Part shown: positions 1 through 9,632 of the stretch, one piece after another
Numbering within the stretch: the first letter of the stretch is position 1
Layout: each line of letters begins with the position of its first letter
NCBI GenBank assembly: GCA_024364805.1
Contig: CM044496.1
Location: 31,037,462 to 31,070,794 of the forward strand
Source: Euprymna scolopes
Lineage: Eukaryota > Mollusca > Cephalopoda > Sepiida > Sepiolidae
Direction of reading: 5' to 3'
DNA: 33,333 nt
Program-made: the position numbers and the translations under genes
The notes under the pieces: generated by a model
Told to the model about the DNA's origin: nothing
Database searches by the model: none
Seen by the model: only the letters and a program-made list of their open reading frames with translations

Positions 1-240
1 CTGCTCTGTGTAACACCTCGAACCACTTTATTTTATATTTGTCGGCACAACATGGATTGCCAACCAAATGCCGGCCAATAGCAGAGTCCAAGGCTGCAGA
101 AGGAGGGAGACTACGAGATCCCACCCTCACCTGTTTGATTTTAGATGGAACGTGTTGGTTTTTACGAGTTAGCAAATGCAAAGATGTTCGCGCGATATAA
201 TCAGCATCACACCGGCATTTAATTTGATAAACGATATTAC
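1..240 (-). pseudogene. GIY-YIG-like endonuclease tail of the Penelope-like element, partial
   Basis: Downstream of CPVYLKLPWIGN the minus strand reads KCRCDADYIARTSLHL and then KNQHVP, SLPPSAALDSAIGRHL and NPCCADKYKIKWFEVL up to the window edge. The CDADYI.RTS..L..R..QH pattern matches the linker and GIY-YIG nuclease region of endonuclease-bearing Penelope-like elements, where YIG is followed by RT and a conserved R/H-rich stretch. Here the YIG glycine reads as alanine (YIA), which would be expected to harm activity. The domain is cut by the start of the window, so the C-terminal catalytic glutamate cannot be seen. Confidence 0.75.
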
Positions 241-489
241 TAATGTGGGTTTAACACAAATATCTTTGCGAAATAGAGAAAAAGCAGGTCTTGTAGTGTG
301 TACTAAACGCAAGGAAACAGAGTAGAAACACTTATAAACACTTCTAACAATCTGTTTTGACAATTTAATACTCTTGTTCCCAATCCATGGTAATTTTAAA
401 TAAACCGGGCACTTCCCAGGTCCAAACTTTTTAGAAGATTTAAAATCATCAGTTTTCTTGTCAATGCAACCATCAATAAGGTCCAAAGG

Positions 490-1745
490 ATAACCATTAT
501 TGATAAATATTTCCCTGTCTTATCAAGTTCGGAGTCTAATCTATTAGGTGAACATATCAGGAGAGCCCTATGTACCAGCGTATTAATCAAGTCGACCTTA
601 CGTGATTTGGGTACAAAAGACGACCAGTTCACATATAAGCTAGTGAAATTAGGCTTTCTATAAATGGTAGTGAGAAAGCCCCCTCTTGAACGCTCAACAA
701 GATCCAAGAAGGGAAGAAAATTGTCCTTTTCATTTTCCATAGTGAAAACACAGCAAAAGTGTCGTCAACATATCTAAAATATGTGGTGGGTATTGTTCCA
801 GAATTAAACATAACGGATTCGTAGTAACCGACAAAAATATCAGCTAAAGTTGGGGCCAACGGATTCCCGATTGAAACTCCGTCAACCTGACAGTACATAA
901 TGTCATAAAAGCTAAACTCTACTGATTTTGTGCACATTAAAACAAGTTAAATAAATATCTCTTTGGAAAAGTGTCGAACAGTCAGGCGACCGCCATAAAG
1001 CACGTCGGTACAAATACGTATAGTCTCTTCTAACGGTATGTTAGTAAAGAGACTAGAGACATCAAATGAACACATAATGGATGTCTCTGCATTTTAATCC
1101 AACCAAGGTAGATACTCAACCAACTGAAAAGAATCAGGCAAACAGTGCGTGTTATATAATTCACGCACAGTATGCAAAATTTCGACAAGCCACTGAGCCA
1201 AAGAATGCTGAGCAGAACCTATCATCGATAAAATAGGTCTCAGTGGAACACCTTGCTTATGGATTTTAGGGAGACCATATAATCTGGGTCGTTGTGACCT
1301 GGAAGGTCTACTCTTGTCCTTGCAAAAGACATTCTTTTTAAATAATGCAAGTAGACGTCTTTGCATTTTGGCCTCGTTCTTGCAAGTATTATCCGTCAAC
1401 TCGACAGAGCCAAGTTTCCGGAATTTGGAAACATCGTTAAGAATAAATTACATTTTCTCAACGTAATCGGATTTATAAATAATAACAACTCCTGCACCTT
1501 TGTCTGGTTTACACATATATATGTCGGCAGTTGACTTCAACGCTTTGATCGTTTTTAGTTGCGTTTTATTCAAAACAAAGTCGCTGTGATCAACAGGAGT
1601 GTTACTATATCGGTGTGCTAAGTAAACCAAACTCGATTTCATCCCAGAAATTTTTTCCAGGGAATAAGGGGTCTTATGTGCAAGCTGAGATAACAAAACT
1701 TCAAATGAAGCTAATTTTCTCTCGTAATTTATGCTAGTGGGGGAT
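490..1745 (-). pseudogene. Penelope-like reverse transcriptase, broken
   Basis: This is the reverse transcriptase part of the element. The N-terminal block reads [16 protein letters not shown], followed by KSTADIYMCKPDKGAGVV. The catalytic aspartates of the FDVSSLFTNI block and of RYVDDTF are both present, so decay came from stops and frame changes rather than from loss of the active-site pair. In the family this enzyme copies RNA into DNA using a nicked target as primer. The product could be checked only as a relic; no start codon can be assigned because the N-terminal end merges into the (TA)n tract near 1780. Confidence 0.85.
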
Positions 1746-1759
1746 ACAAAAATCTAACT

Positions 1760-1778
1760 GTTCTTTGATCAAAACATC

Positions 1779-1853
<75 letters not shown>

Positions 1854-1869
1854 TATATATATACATCTC

Positions 1870-1914
<45 letters not shown>

Positions 1915-1933
1915 GAATTTTTGATCAAAGAAC
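1760..1933. repeat. (TA)n microsatellite inside a short palindrome
   Basis: A (TA)n tract with interspersed CATC and ACAT interruptions runs from about 1782 to 1907. It is enclosed by a perfect 15 bp inverted repeat, GTTCTTTGATCAAAA at 1760-1774 and its reverse complement at 1919-1933. The left arm joins the N-terminal side of the Penelope-like fragment. Confidence 0.9.
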
Positions 1934-2569
1934 ACTTCTTCCATTCTTACGAGATAAGAGGTTATATGTAAAAATTCAGTTTTTGTTTTCATGTTTTCAT
2001 GTTAAATTATCAGAACTCCAGAAAACAAAGAAAGAAACAGAAATGATGAAAAAAAAATAAATAAAAACAATATTCACCATCTACAAGTAGGTGATGTCTG
2101 TTTCTAAATGTTTCTTTTTGGGAAAGGTTTCTTGTTTACAAGGTTATCATCTAAATAGATTATATCTCTTTTTGTTTTTAAGGTGTTATATTTAATTATC
2201 ATATAGTATTTATTTATTTTATATCAAGGGTGAAGTAGACATGGTGTAGAAGTACACCATTGTTGCCCAGTTTAAAACGTGAACGTCGGTCTCAAAACCT
2301 TGGCTAGATAAAATTCTAATAGATTATAATATTAATAGTAGACAATGTTTTGTTTTTACTTTGTCAGGCTGATAAAGTCATTTTCATATTTTACAGCATA
2401 CAAAGTGAAAAAAATGATGGTGTGGACCCAAACCTCTCTGGATCTCAACTTTATCAAAAACAATAAATAGATCGTTAAAGAATATTTTTTTTTTGTTGTC
2501 AATTAACGTGAAACTGATGAGTGACAAATAAAGTTGCACCAAACTGTATCTGTATAAAAGCCAAGTACG
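1934..2569. other. AT-rich spacer, nothing recognised
   Basis: No coding frame, RNA or repeat family is recognised here. The stretch is AT-rich with short A and T runs. Confidence 0.5.
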
Positions 2570-3130
2570 TTCATGGATGGAGTACTGCTGCCACATCTTG
2601 GCAGAAGCTGCTAAAAACAGCCTATCCTGCCTTGACAGAGTACAAAATAGACTTCGTGGTTTAGTGTGGGGTGCCCTTTTCTCTTCCCTGCAACCTCTCT
2701 CCCACAGAAGAAACGTTGCAAGCATGTCTTTGTTTTATCGTTTTTTCCATGGCAGGTGCTCGTCTGAGCTCCAATCCCTTGTCCCCCTCGCCAATCCTTC
2801 ACGAGAAACATCCATCTAGCTGAAACTACTGCCAATACTTTTCCCCACTCTTTATCTGTGCCTTAATTCAAACGTAGATTCCATGAGCAAAGCGCACGCC
2901 AGTGGAACTCTCTTCCGCTTGCCTGTTCCGACCTGACTACAACTTGGACGTCTTCAAGTCCAACATAAACAAACTCCTGACAAACCGCCCCCTTAAGTAA
3001 GACACTCTATCAAATCCCCCAATACTAATGATTACTACAACACTATCTCATTGATTACTGTACACACAATAACCCTTATCCCTGAGTGGCCTTCGGGCCT
3101 TGATAAGTGGGGACCCTTATGTAAAAAAAC
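2566..3130 (+). mobile_element. Jockey-like LINE, C-terminal tail and 3' end
   Basis: The plus strand encodes VRSWMEYCCHILAEA, then LDRVQNRLRGLVWG, LQPLSHRRNVASMSLFYRF and GRCSSELQSLVPL. This is the well-known C-terminal tail of jockey-like LINE ORF2 proteins (MEYCCH...LD..Q.R...L..LAHRRNVASLSLFYRY). After a stop at 2817-2819 the match continues in other frames: RFHEQSARQWNSLPLACS and YNLDVFKSNINKLLTNRPL, ending in TAA near 3000. At least three frame changes are needed, so it is dead. A GC-richer 3' UTR with GAGTGGCCTTCGGGCCTTGA (3085-3105) follows and fades out at an A-rich stretch near 3130, the probable 3' terminus. The copy is strongly 5'-truncated, as LINE copies usually are. It may belong to the same family as the LINE at 25.7 kb, whose fragment covers a different part of the protein. 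Confidence 0.85.
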
Positions 3131-3134
3131 CCAA

Positions 3135-4009
3135 AAAAACTCCAACATACAAATGCGGGTGGAGCAATTAAAATATAGCAATCTCACAGTCATGAGAGTT
3201 TGCATTATATTATAACATAGCGCCGATGCACGTATTGAAATGCACGCGAAATGATGTCAGCAGTAGGGGAAAAACTTTAAAAAGGATATCACGTTCGAGA
3301 TGAGATAACGCTCAAGATCAGTTAAAAGACGTGGGTCACGTTTGAGACGTTAGTTATGTCAGGGCTTTACCAATGAGAACATTGTACAACAATAAAAAAC
3401 GAGTTGAGTTGTTTTTTTTCTATTCTATGTGTACTTTGCTGCTAAGACTACAGCGTTTCAATATGTTGGACAAGTTGCATCAACTAGCTTGAGGTTTTGG
3501 TAGCTATATTCTCTTTATTATGACTTTGCTAAGATTTTGGACTTTTCGTTCGGTTCCAAAATCAACAGAGTTTAGTCGATTCATGTAATGACATGTACCT
3601 TGTTGATTACGGTGTAATATTAGATCTGCGCAGTTCTAGGAGGTCCACCCTCATAGATTTGGCTTCTTTCTTTGGGAAGGGATTTGTTTTTTGCTAATCG
3701 CCCGAGGCGCCTTTCTCAGGGAACGCTGACGGGCCTGCGCAGGCGTTTTTTGCAGAGTCATAAAGCTCATCCACTGGAGCGCTAACTTTTCAATCCACTT
3801 TCCGATGCTAGTGTCAGGTTTCTTGCGGTGGAAGAAAAATAAATACGCAATGCGTATTCAGAAATCAAAGTGACTATTTCTGGGGCTAATATTTCATTTC
3901 TATATGAGATGCAAGCATATATGAGTGTTTTATCAAGATTCAATTCTACCAGTCAAACGTTAATTCAGTAAAAATTAATTAACATTTTTATTTGTACATT
4001 ATTATTAAC
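3135..4009. other. Unassigned spacer
   Basis: No coding frame or known repeat is recognised. The part 3620-3850 is noticeably GC-richer than its surroundings and could be an old repeat copy, but I cannot name it. Confidence 0.4.
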
Positions 4010-4084
4010 ATTTTTATAGCATTTTATATAGTACATTGTTATAGTATTTTATATAGTACATTTTTATAGTATTTTATATAGTAT
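4010..4084. repeat. 25 bp tandem repeat, three copies
   Basis: Three head-to-tail copies of ATTTTTATAGTATTTTATAT plus AGTAC, differing at only a few bases. Confidence 0.9.
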
Positions 4085-4149
4085 ATTAAATTTCTCCTGA
4101 TGGTACGATAATCATTAAGGGAAGAGCACTAGAAAAAAAAACTATTCCA

Positions 4150-4425
4150 GCAGCGTCCTATTTCCAAATGCTATGGCTGAGAAATACAGCAGAACTAGAG
4201 CTGCTTATGCACCATATGAGAAACTTTAAAAATAGTATTCAGCAATCAAGGACTAACGCAATCTACGAAGCTCATGACCTGCAAATCGGTTGTAATCTCA
4301 ACCCTGCTGTATGGCTGTTAGACCTGGGTACTCTATAGAAGAGACCCGAAAAAGTTAGAACATTTTCATCAAGCTTAACTGCGTTATATCTTACGCATAA
4401 AGTTAAAAGACGTAATCACAGAAAA
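4150..4425 (+). mobile_element. LINE reverse transcriptase C-terminal fragment
   Basis: Plus-strand translation gives FSNQGLTQSTKLMTCKSVV, ISTLLYGC, TWVLYRRDPKKLEHFHQA and LRYILRIKLKDVIT. This matches the region after the RT domain of many LINE ORF2 proteins (KVYKAVVLSTLLYGCETW, then RRHIKKLE.FH..CLR.IL.IKW.D..T). The expected glutamate after GC is a stop at 4319-4321 and the cysteine after QA is another stop, so the copy is inactive. A weaker upstream match (EKYSRTRAAY) suggests the fragment starts near 4150 in a different frame. The clade is not decided from this short piece. Downstream it gives way to (AAT)n and (TA)n repeats. Confidence 0.75.
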
Positions 4426-4486
4426 ACAAATTGTATGCCTTTTTGTAATTACTGAATAGTGGTGATTGTAATGGAAGAAAATATGT

Positions 4487-4543
4487 AATAATAATAATAA
4501 TAATAATAATAATATATGTATATATATGTATACACACATAATA

Positions 4544-4576
<33 letters not shown>
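4487..4576. repeat. (AAT)n followed by (TA)n microsatellite
   Basis: An (AAT/ATA)n tract of about eight units passes into (TA)n with TATG and CACA interruptions. Confidence 0.9.
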
Positions 4577-4777
4577 TTAAATGAGAATGTGTGTGAGGAC
4601 ACTTCAATCCATATATTCAATGAATGTTTGATTTAAAAACTTGAAATTTTGTATTTTGGATATTCAGATATGTGAAAAACTTTCTAATCGGTTTTCATCC
4701 GAAAAAAGTACGCTAAGGGGTCGATATTAAGGAAAATAGTACTGAAGGGGGTCATCGGATTTTTATCTGTTTGTCAA

Positions 4778-4813
4778 CTGTTTTACGACTGCGCATACAT
4801 GGTCGTAAAACAG
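4778..4813. other. Perfect 12 bp hairpin
   Basis: CTGTTTTACGAC (4778-4789) and its exact reverse complement (4802-4813) are separated by a 12 nt loop. The function is unknown. Confidence 0.85.
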
Positions 4814-4904
4814 GACACCTTTCTTATGTTTATGTTATATGAAAGGGCTGCCTCCCTTTTCATGTAAATAAGAAGATATACTAGATAAGTGAAAATAATA
4901 TTAA

Positions 4905-4960
4905 GATAATGCAAGAATCGAACCCTGTAGGCAAGTGTTAAGATAATGGATAATTGGAAT
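4905..4960 (-). repeat. tRNA-like B-box sequence (possible SINE scrap)
   Basis: The minus strand carries GGGTTCGATTC (complement of 4915-4925), a good pol III B box. No convincing A box is placed at the right distance, so this is at best a degraded tRNA-derived SINE piece. Confidence 0.25.
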
Positions 4961-5899
4961 TGTATAAATTCAGTCCATTGTTAATTCTATTAGAAATAGT
5001 TAAATATTGTTTGTGTCGGAAAAACTGCCGATTGTCCATTCTTTTAGAAATCTGGATATTAAATATGTCAGTTAAAAGAATGCACGATGGGGGGGGGGGT
5101 AAAAATATTGTTTAAAAATAGGTTAGATATTAAACAATTAGATTGAGGATTCATTGTTTGCACAAAGTGTGTTTGGACAAACATTTGTAAATCCACGTGA
5201 AAGTAGTCACCTTGGTAAACATACTTCTAACGTCATAAACAATGGAGATTTCTCAATATAGGAATATGTGGGTTCGAAGTTAGGAAGTTGATGAGAGAGA
5301 GAGAGTATGTTAGGAGAGAGCGAGAGGAGAGTCCCTTAGGACCGAAGAGAGGAAAATAGACCATGTAGATCCAAGTTTGAATTTCTGACATCACCGATCG
5401 GCCGATTGAATAATAAAAGAAAACATCTATGTTTGTAACTGTTTGTCTCGTGTCGTCATCTATCACAACCAAAAAGGTAATGTATTTTTATTGTCATCTT
5501 GTAACGAACTTTGTACAACGCTTACAAGTAATGTGCCTCCTCCATCATCAATAATGGATCTCCCCCTCCTCTATATGTGTTAATAAGAACCATTCTCATA
5601 TAAATGTCTCCCTCATTATCATCGTCATCTGTTTTGAGTCCCTGTTAATATGTCCCCAATATGTACCCCTATGCAACATTAAGGAAATATATGTTTGAAA
5701 ACACTTAAGAAAAACGCAGTAAACTGGTCTGCTGGTTATCGTATTTTATTTACTGTTTTAAGGTTTTACTTTAGATATCTGCTCGAGTAATTTTTTTTTA
5801 CGTATAAGAAATAATACTGTTTAGAAAAGATATACTGCTCGCATGCATATGTCTAAGTTTCTTTCCGTGTTTTACTTTAAATTTTAAAAGAATTTAATG

Positions 5900-6016
5900 T
5901 TACGTTTAATACCTACGGTATTTCTTTTTATAAAAATATAAGAAATCTGTATTAATTAAAATATAATATCTATACGTATTTTACGACCGAGCAACGTCGG
6001 GTGGCTTGCTACTAAG
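5900..6016 (-). repeat. Dispersed repeat X ('ACTAGCA' family), copy 1
   Basis: Read on the minus strand it begins AGTAGCAAGCCACCCGACGT, continues through TGCTCGGTCGTAAAATACG and an AT-rich body with ACAGATTTC. The copies near 11.1 kb and 14.16 kb share this order: a CTAGCA start, a CCCGG-type centre, a GGTYGTAAA block and an ATATGATATTTTAAT-like body. It is a short non-coding repeat; the class is unknown. Confidence 0.65.
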
Positions 6017-6451
6017 TACTAAAGTTAAAAACAATCGGTGACCGAAATAGATTTTTATGCTAACGTTTTTTTTAAATATCAATGATGAGTATTTTTTATT
6101 TTTTTTAAATATAAAATGTTCCATAGAATTATCATTAAAATACATATTACGAATGCACACACTTACTGTTAATTGTGTGTGTGTGTATTTGTGTATATAT
6201 ATATGCTGTATATATTGTTTGCAATATTTATATACACACATACGTAAACATGAAAAATGGCTTATTTTGTATACTCCTATAAATACGTTTTTCTTTTGTG
6301 TGTATTGATATTCATATCAAAAACCCTCTTTTCTATTTATATAAAAAGAAAATACAATTTTCTCATATATGGATATTGAAATTGCATTCACTAGCAAAAG
6401 ATCTAGCTAATTTGCAAATTCTTTGAAACATTCATTTTAATTAATTCCCTA

Positions 6452-6628
6452 TTAGTTTTTTTTCGGTTTTCTTATGAGATGATCATCTTTAGTTAATTAT
6501 TACCTGTAATTATATTCATGCAGATATTCTACATGATTTATACTTGCATAATATTTGCGTAAAAAGTTTACAGGAAACACAAAATTGTTTCCATATATAT
6601 TTATGTATACGTATATATGTTTGTTTAA
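6452..6628 (+). repeat. Left inverted arm of a foldback structure
   Basis: This ~177 bp segment matches the reverse complement of 7791-7970 with only about a dozen differences by eye. The shared stretch includes TTTCGGTTTTCTTATG, GATGATCATCTTTAGTTAA, CATGCAGATATTCTACATG and AATTGTTTCCATATATATTT. Confidence 0.9.
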
Positions 6629-6640
6629 TGTATATATCTA

Positions 6641-7083
6641 TACTCACATGGGTGCCCGGCGTTGCCCGGGTGTTTGGATGTGTTGTTAAGCAAAAAAACA
6701 AGGTCAATTTTTAAAAAATAATTGACCCCTGTTATGGCTCCTTAACATTTATTGTTTTGGGCTCATATTAAGTTATAAAGTTAGATCCATGTCCAAGAAA
6801 CCTAAAATGTCTAGTGTTTAGGCTCCAAATTGTCGGAGGAGTTTGCCAGAGTTCTCAAAAGTCAAATCGTTGAACTTTGACCCGTTAACAGCAAAATTTC
6901 TGGCCGAATCTCGATCACAAAAGTTCTTCCCAAATCTCGGTACCCTGTATATCAAATTTCGAGTCTGTAGACTAAAAATTGAGAGAGCTATTGCGTAGGG
7001 AAATGTACACAAAAAGACAGACAGACAGACAGACTAAGACAGACAGACAGACACACACACAGACACGTCCACTTTTACAGATA
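6641..7083 (+). repeat. Repeat Y ('CCCGGG' repeat), unit A
   Basis: It starts with GCCCGGCGTTGCCCGGGTGT and contains GGGCTCATATTAAGTTATAA, TTAGATCCATGTCCAAG, GTCAAATCGTTGAACTTTGA, TTTCTGGCCGAATCTCGATC and TCGAGTCTGTAGACT. It ends in a (GACA)n tract (about 7016-7066) and CACTTTTACAGATATA. It is the first of three tandem units and shows no protein domain. Confidence 0.85.
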
Positions 7084-7370
7084 TACTAGCATTTCAACCT
7101 GGCGTTGCCCGGGTGTTTGGAGGCGTATGTTGAAAAAAAAAGCGGTCATTTTTTTAAACTTTGACCCTTATTATGACCCTCAAATCGTTAAATATTGACC
7201 CCTTAACAGTTAAATTTCTGGCCGAATCCCGATCACAAAGATCTTCCCAAATCTCAGTACCCTGCATATCAACTTTCGAGTCTGTAGACTGAAAATTGAC
7301 AGAGTTATTGCGTAGGGAAATGTACACGGACACACAGACACCCATACAGACACGTTCACTTTTATAGATA
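7084..7370 (+). repeat. Repeat Y, unit B (internally shortened)
   Basis: It opens with TTTCAACCTGGCGTTGCCCG and ends with GACACGTTCACTTTTATAGA. It lacks most of the segment between the GACCCTTATTATGACCC block and AAATCGTT that is present in units A and C, which explains its shorter length. Confidence 0.85.
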
Positions 7371-7790
7371 TATTAGCATTTCAGCCCGGCGTTGCCCGGG
7401 TGTAAGGGGGGTGTATGTTGAGCAACCAAAAACAAAACGGTCAATTTTTTATTAAATTTGACCCCTACTATGACCCCCTAACACTTATTGTATTGGGCTC
7501 ATATCAAGTTATTAAGTTAGATCCATGTCCAAAGAACCTATATCTAAAATGTCAAGTGTTTAGACCCAAGATTGTCGGAGGTGTTTAGTAGAGTTCTCAA
7601 AGGTCAAATCGTTGAACTTTGACGCCTTAACAGCCAAATTTCTGGCCGAAAATTGATTACAAAGATTTCCCCACATCTTAGTATCCGTTATATCAAATTT
7701 CGAGTGTGTAGTCTGAAAATTGACAAGGTTATTGCGTTGGAAAATGTACACAGAGGGACAGAAAGACACAGAGACACGTTCACTTTTATA
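7371..7790 (+). repeat. Repeat Y, unit C
   Basis: A nearly complete unit that opens with TTTCAGCCCGGCGTTGCCCG and contains the ATCCATGTCCAAAGAACCTA, GTCAAATCGTTGAACTTTGA and TTTCTGGCCGAAAATTGAT blocks. It ends GACACGTTCACTTTTATAGA directly against the right inverted arm. Confidence 0.85.
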
Positions 7791-7970
7791 GATTAAACAA
7801 AAATATATACGTATAGATAAATATATATGGAAACAATTTTTTGTTTACTGCACACTTTTTACGTGAATATTATGCAAGTATAAATCATGTAGAATATCTG
7901 CATGAATATAATTACACGTAATAGTTAACTAAAGATGATCATCCCATAAGAAAACCGAAACAAAAAATAT
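7791..7970 (-). repeat. Right inverted arm of the foldback structure
   Basis: This is the reverse complement of the left arm at 6452-6628. Similarity stops near 7970, beyond which the flanks no longer match. Confidence 0.9.
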
Positions 7971-8029
7971 GTGTTTACTCCGGTGGAAAACGAACAGTTC
8001 TTTGTTTAACCCTATTTGTTCGATGATGA

Positions 8030-8206
8030 ATTTTCTATAGTTATTAGGCATTATGATACGAAACGTAAGAACACTTCAAGACATATATAGTAATTTGTTG
8101 AAAATTAAAAAAAAAAAGATCAACCGTTTTGGAGTCTATAGGTAAATAAACTCACAAAGACATACATACAAAGTACAATATATATATATATATATTTCTG
8201 TGGAAA
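8030..8206 (+). repeat. Microsatellite-ended dispersed repeat
   Basis: The segment ending GATCAACCGTTTTGGAGTCT, AGGTAAATAAACTCACAAAG, ACATACATACAAAG and then (AT)n has the layout of many invertebrate interspersed repeats: a conserved 'GTTTTGGAGT' block, a CATA run and a terminal microsatellite. The class is not determined. Confidence 0.4.
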
Positions 8207-8649
8207 TATTGTTTATTCACTTTTATTTCCTTTTTATATATACTAATCATTATTTAAGTAACCCAATGTAATTACAGAGCATATGATGAATAGATGACAA
8301 AAGTTTAATAGTTCAAAATGGCGTAATGTATACAAACTATACGGTATTTTCCTCTTATAATTTTCGGGTTTTTTAATCATGTATAAACGCATTTTATTTT
8401 ATTTTTGGTAGACAGATTGTTTCCATTTCTTCCAATGAGTCAAGGGCAAAATAGATTCACTGATTCATATAATAATTAAGTGAATGATTTCGTTCTTAAA
8501 TACAGGTACTCAACTACAAAACAGTGTCAACTTAATTAAAACTATTAAGTGTAAGATGGTCAACATCATGAAATTTGGAATATAGAGCTTTGTCAATTAT
8601 TCATTATATATACATATAGATACATATAAATATATATATCTATACAATC

Positions 8650-8683
<34 letters not shown>

Positions 8684-9321
8684 ATGTGTGTGTGTGCGTG
8701 TGTATTGCCAGTATAAGTATTTGTCTATACTTATGCTCAAATATATAGAAACAGAATGTATCCTGATACACAAAGATGTATATTAGAAAACATAAAAGAT
8801 AAAGTGGTACTTGTTATGTTAAATTGTTCCCCGAGTGTTTACCGGACATTAGCAAATATATTTAGTTTTTAAGTACTCTTGTCAATGATTTATGACTTGG
8901 ACTGTCATCAAATCTTAAATAGAATGCACCTATCTACATCTTTACAATGCGATTAATCTATCTTAAAGAAAGTTCGCCTTTTATTCAACAGAAAGCGAAA
9001 TGCTTACCGCCATATTAGACTGATAAACGAGAGACGAACAAGAAAGATAAAAGACTTTTCTCTGTCGTCACTAAATGTTCGAGGTTTGAAAAATGAACTC
9101 TGTAAACTGCATTGTGTAAAGCCATATAATCGTTTTAAGACCGAGTATATATTGGTTAGGTGTGGGTGAAGGTAACGTAAAAATAAGGCTACGCCTTTAC
9201 TGAGTTAATGTAAGTTAACGTAGCATATAGTGGATCATAGGTAGTATTTTGGAGATAGAATAATGCCCGATTTGTGCTGTACTTAATTTCATTGATCGTG
9301 TTAGATAGGAGACCATATTAG

Positions 9322-9324
<3 letters not shown>
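8207..9324. other. AT-rich spacer with a (TATA)/(GT)n stretch
   Basis: A compound TATA, (TA)n and (GT)n tract lies at about 8605-8705. Otherwise no gene, RNA or named repeat is seen. Confidence 0.5.
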
Positions 9325-9362
<38 letters not shown>

Positions 9363-9367
9363 GAGAG
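9325..9367. repeat. (GA)n microsatellite
   Basis: A nearly pure GA run of about 20 units. Confidence 0.95.
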
Positions 9368-9545
9368 ACGGATGGTGACATTCATATTGATGAAGGGAAG
9401 ATACATTTATACAGATATTACAGAGGGGGGGGAGAAGAAAGAAGACATTTATACTTTTTACAGTTCTGTGGATGTTCCTTCTTTTAACATATATTAGAGT
9501 GGAGAGAGATTGATCAGTTCTTTAACACCGGAGAGGATAGCCATT

Positions 9546-9632
9546 ACTTAGATGGAGAGGGGGACACATTTCTTAGATGGAGAGGGGGACACATTTCTTA
9601 GATGGAGAGGGGGGAAACATTACTTAGATGAG
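9546..9632. repeat. 25 bp minisatellite, three units plus a partial
   Basis: Tandem CTTAGATGGAGAGGGGGACA with CATTT follow-on; the third unit has one extra G, and a partial fourth unit follows. Confidence 0.9.

Larger units (their letters stand above)
1..1774 (-). mobile_element. Penelope-like element, decayed, 3' part
   Basis: Minus-strand conceptual translation gives, in order, the typical blocks of a Penelope-like retroelement: a KPDKGAGVV block near 1470-1530, LYGLPKIHKQGVPLRPI near 1230-1280, FDVSSLFTNIPLEETIR near 1010-1065, GVSIGNPLAPTLADIF near 830-880, the YVDD catalytic box near 761-772, then FLPFLDLVERSRGGF and RKPNFTSLY near 640-720, and CPVYLKLPWIGN near 370-420. These are known hallmarks of Penelope RTs, distinct from LINE and LTR RTs. 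The tail runs off the window start. Most RT blocks upstream of about 740 share one reading frame but are separated by stops; the frame then changes at least twice, so the copy is dead. No terminal repeats are visible because the element end lies outside the window. Confidence 0.9.
4577..5885. other. AT-rich spacer with a G10 run and a short GA-rich stretch
   Basis: There is no convincing coding frame. It contains the hairpin at 4778-4813, a run of ten G near 5090-5098 and a GA-rich stretch near 5290-5335. One open frame on the minus strand (5233-5472) has no recognised domain and I do not call it. Confidence 0.4.

Noticed and set aside
5233-5472. 79-codon minus-strand open frame
   Set aside because: No recognised domain or similarity, partly over a GA-rich stretch, and no splice context.
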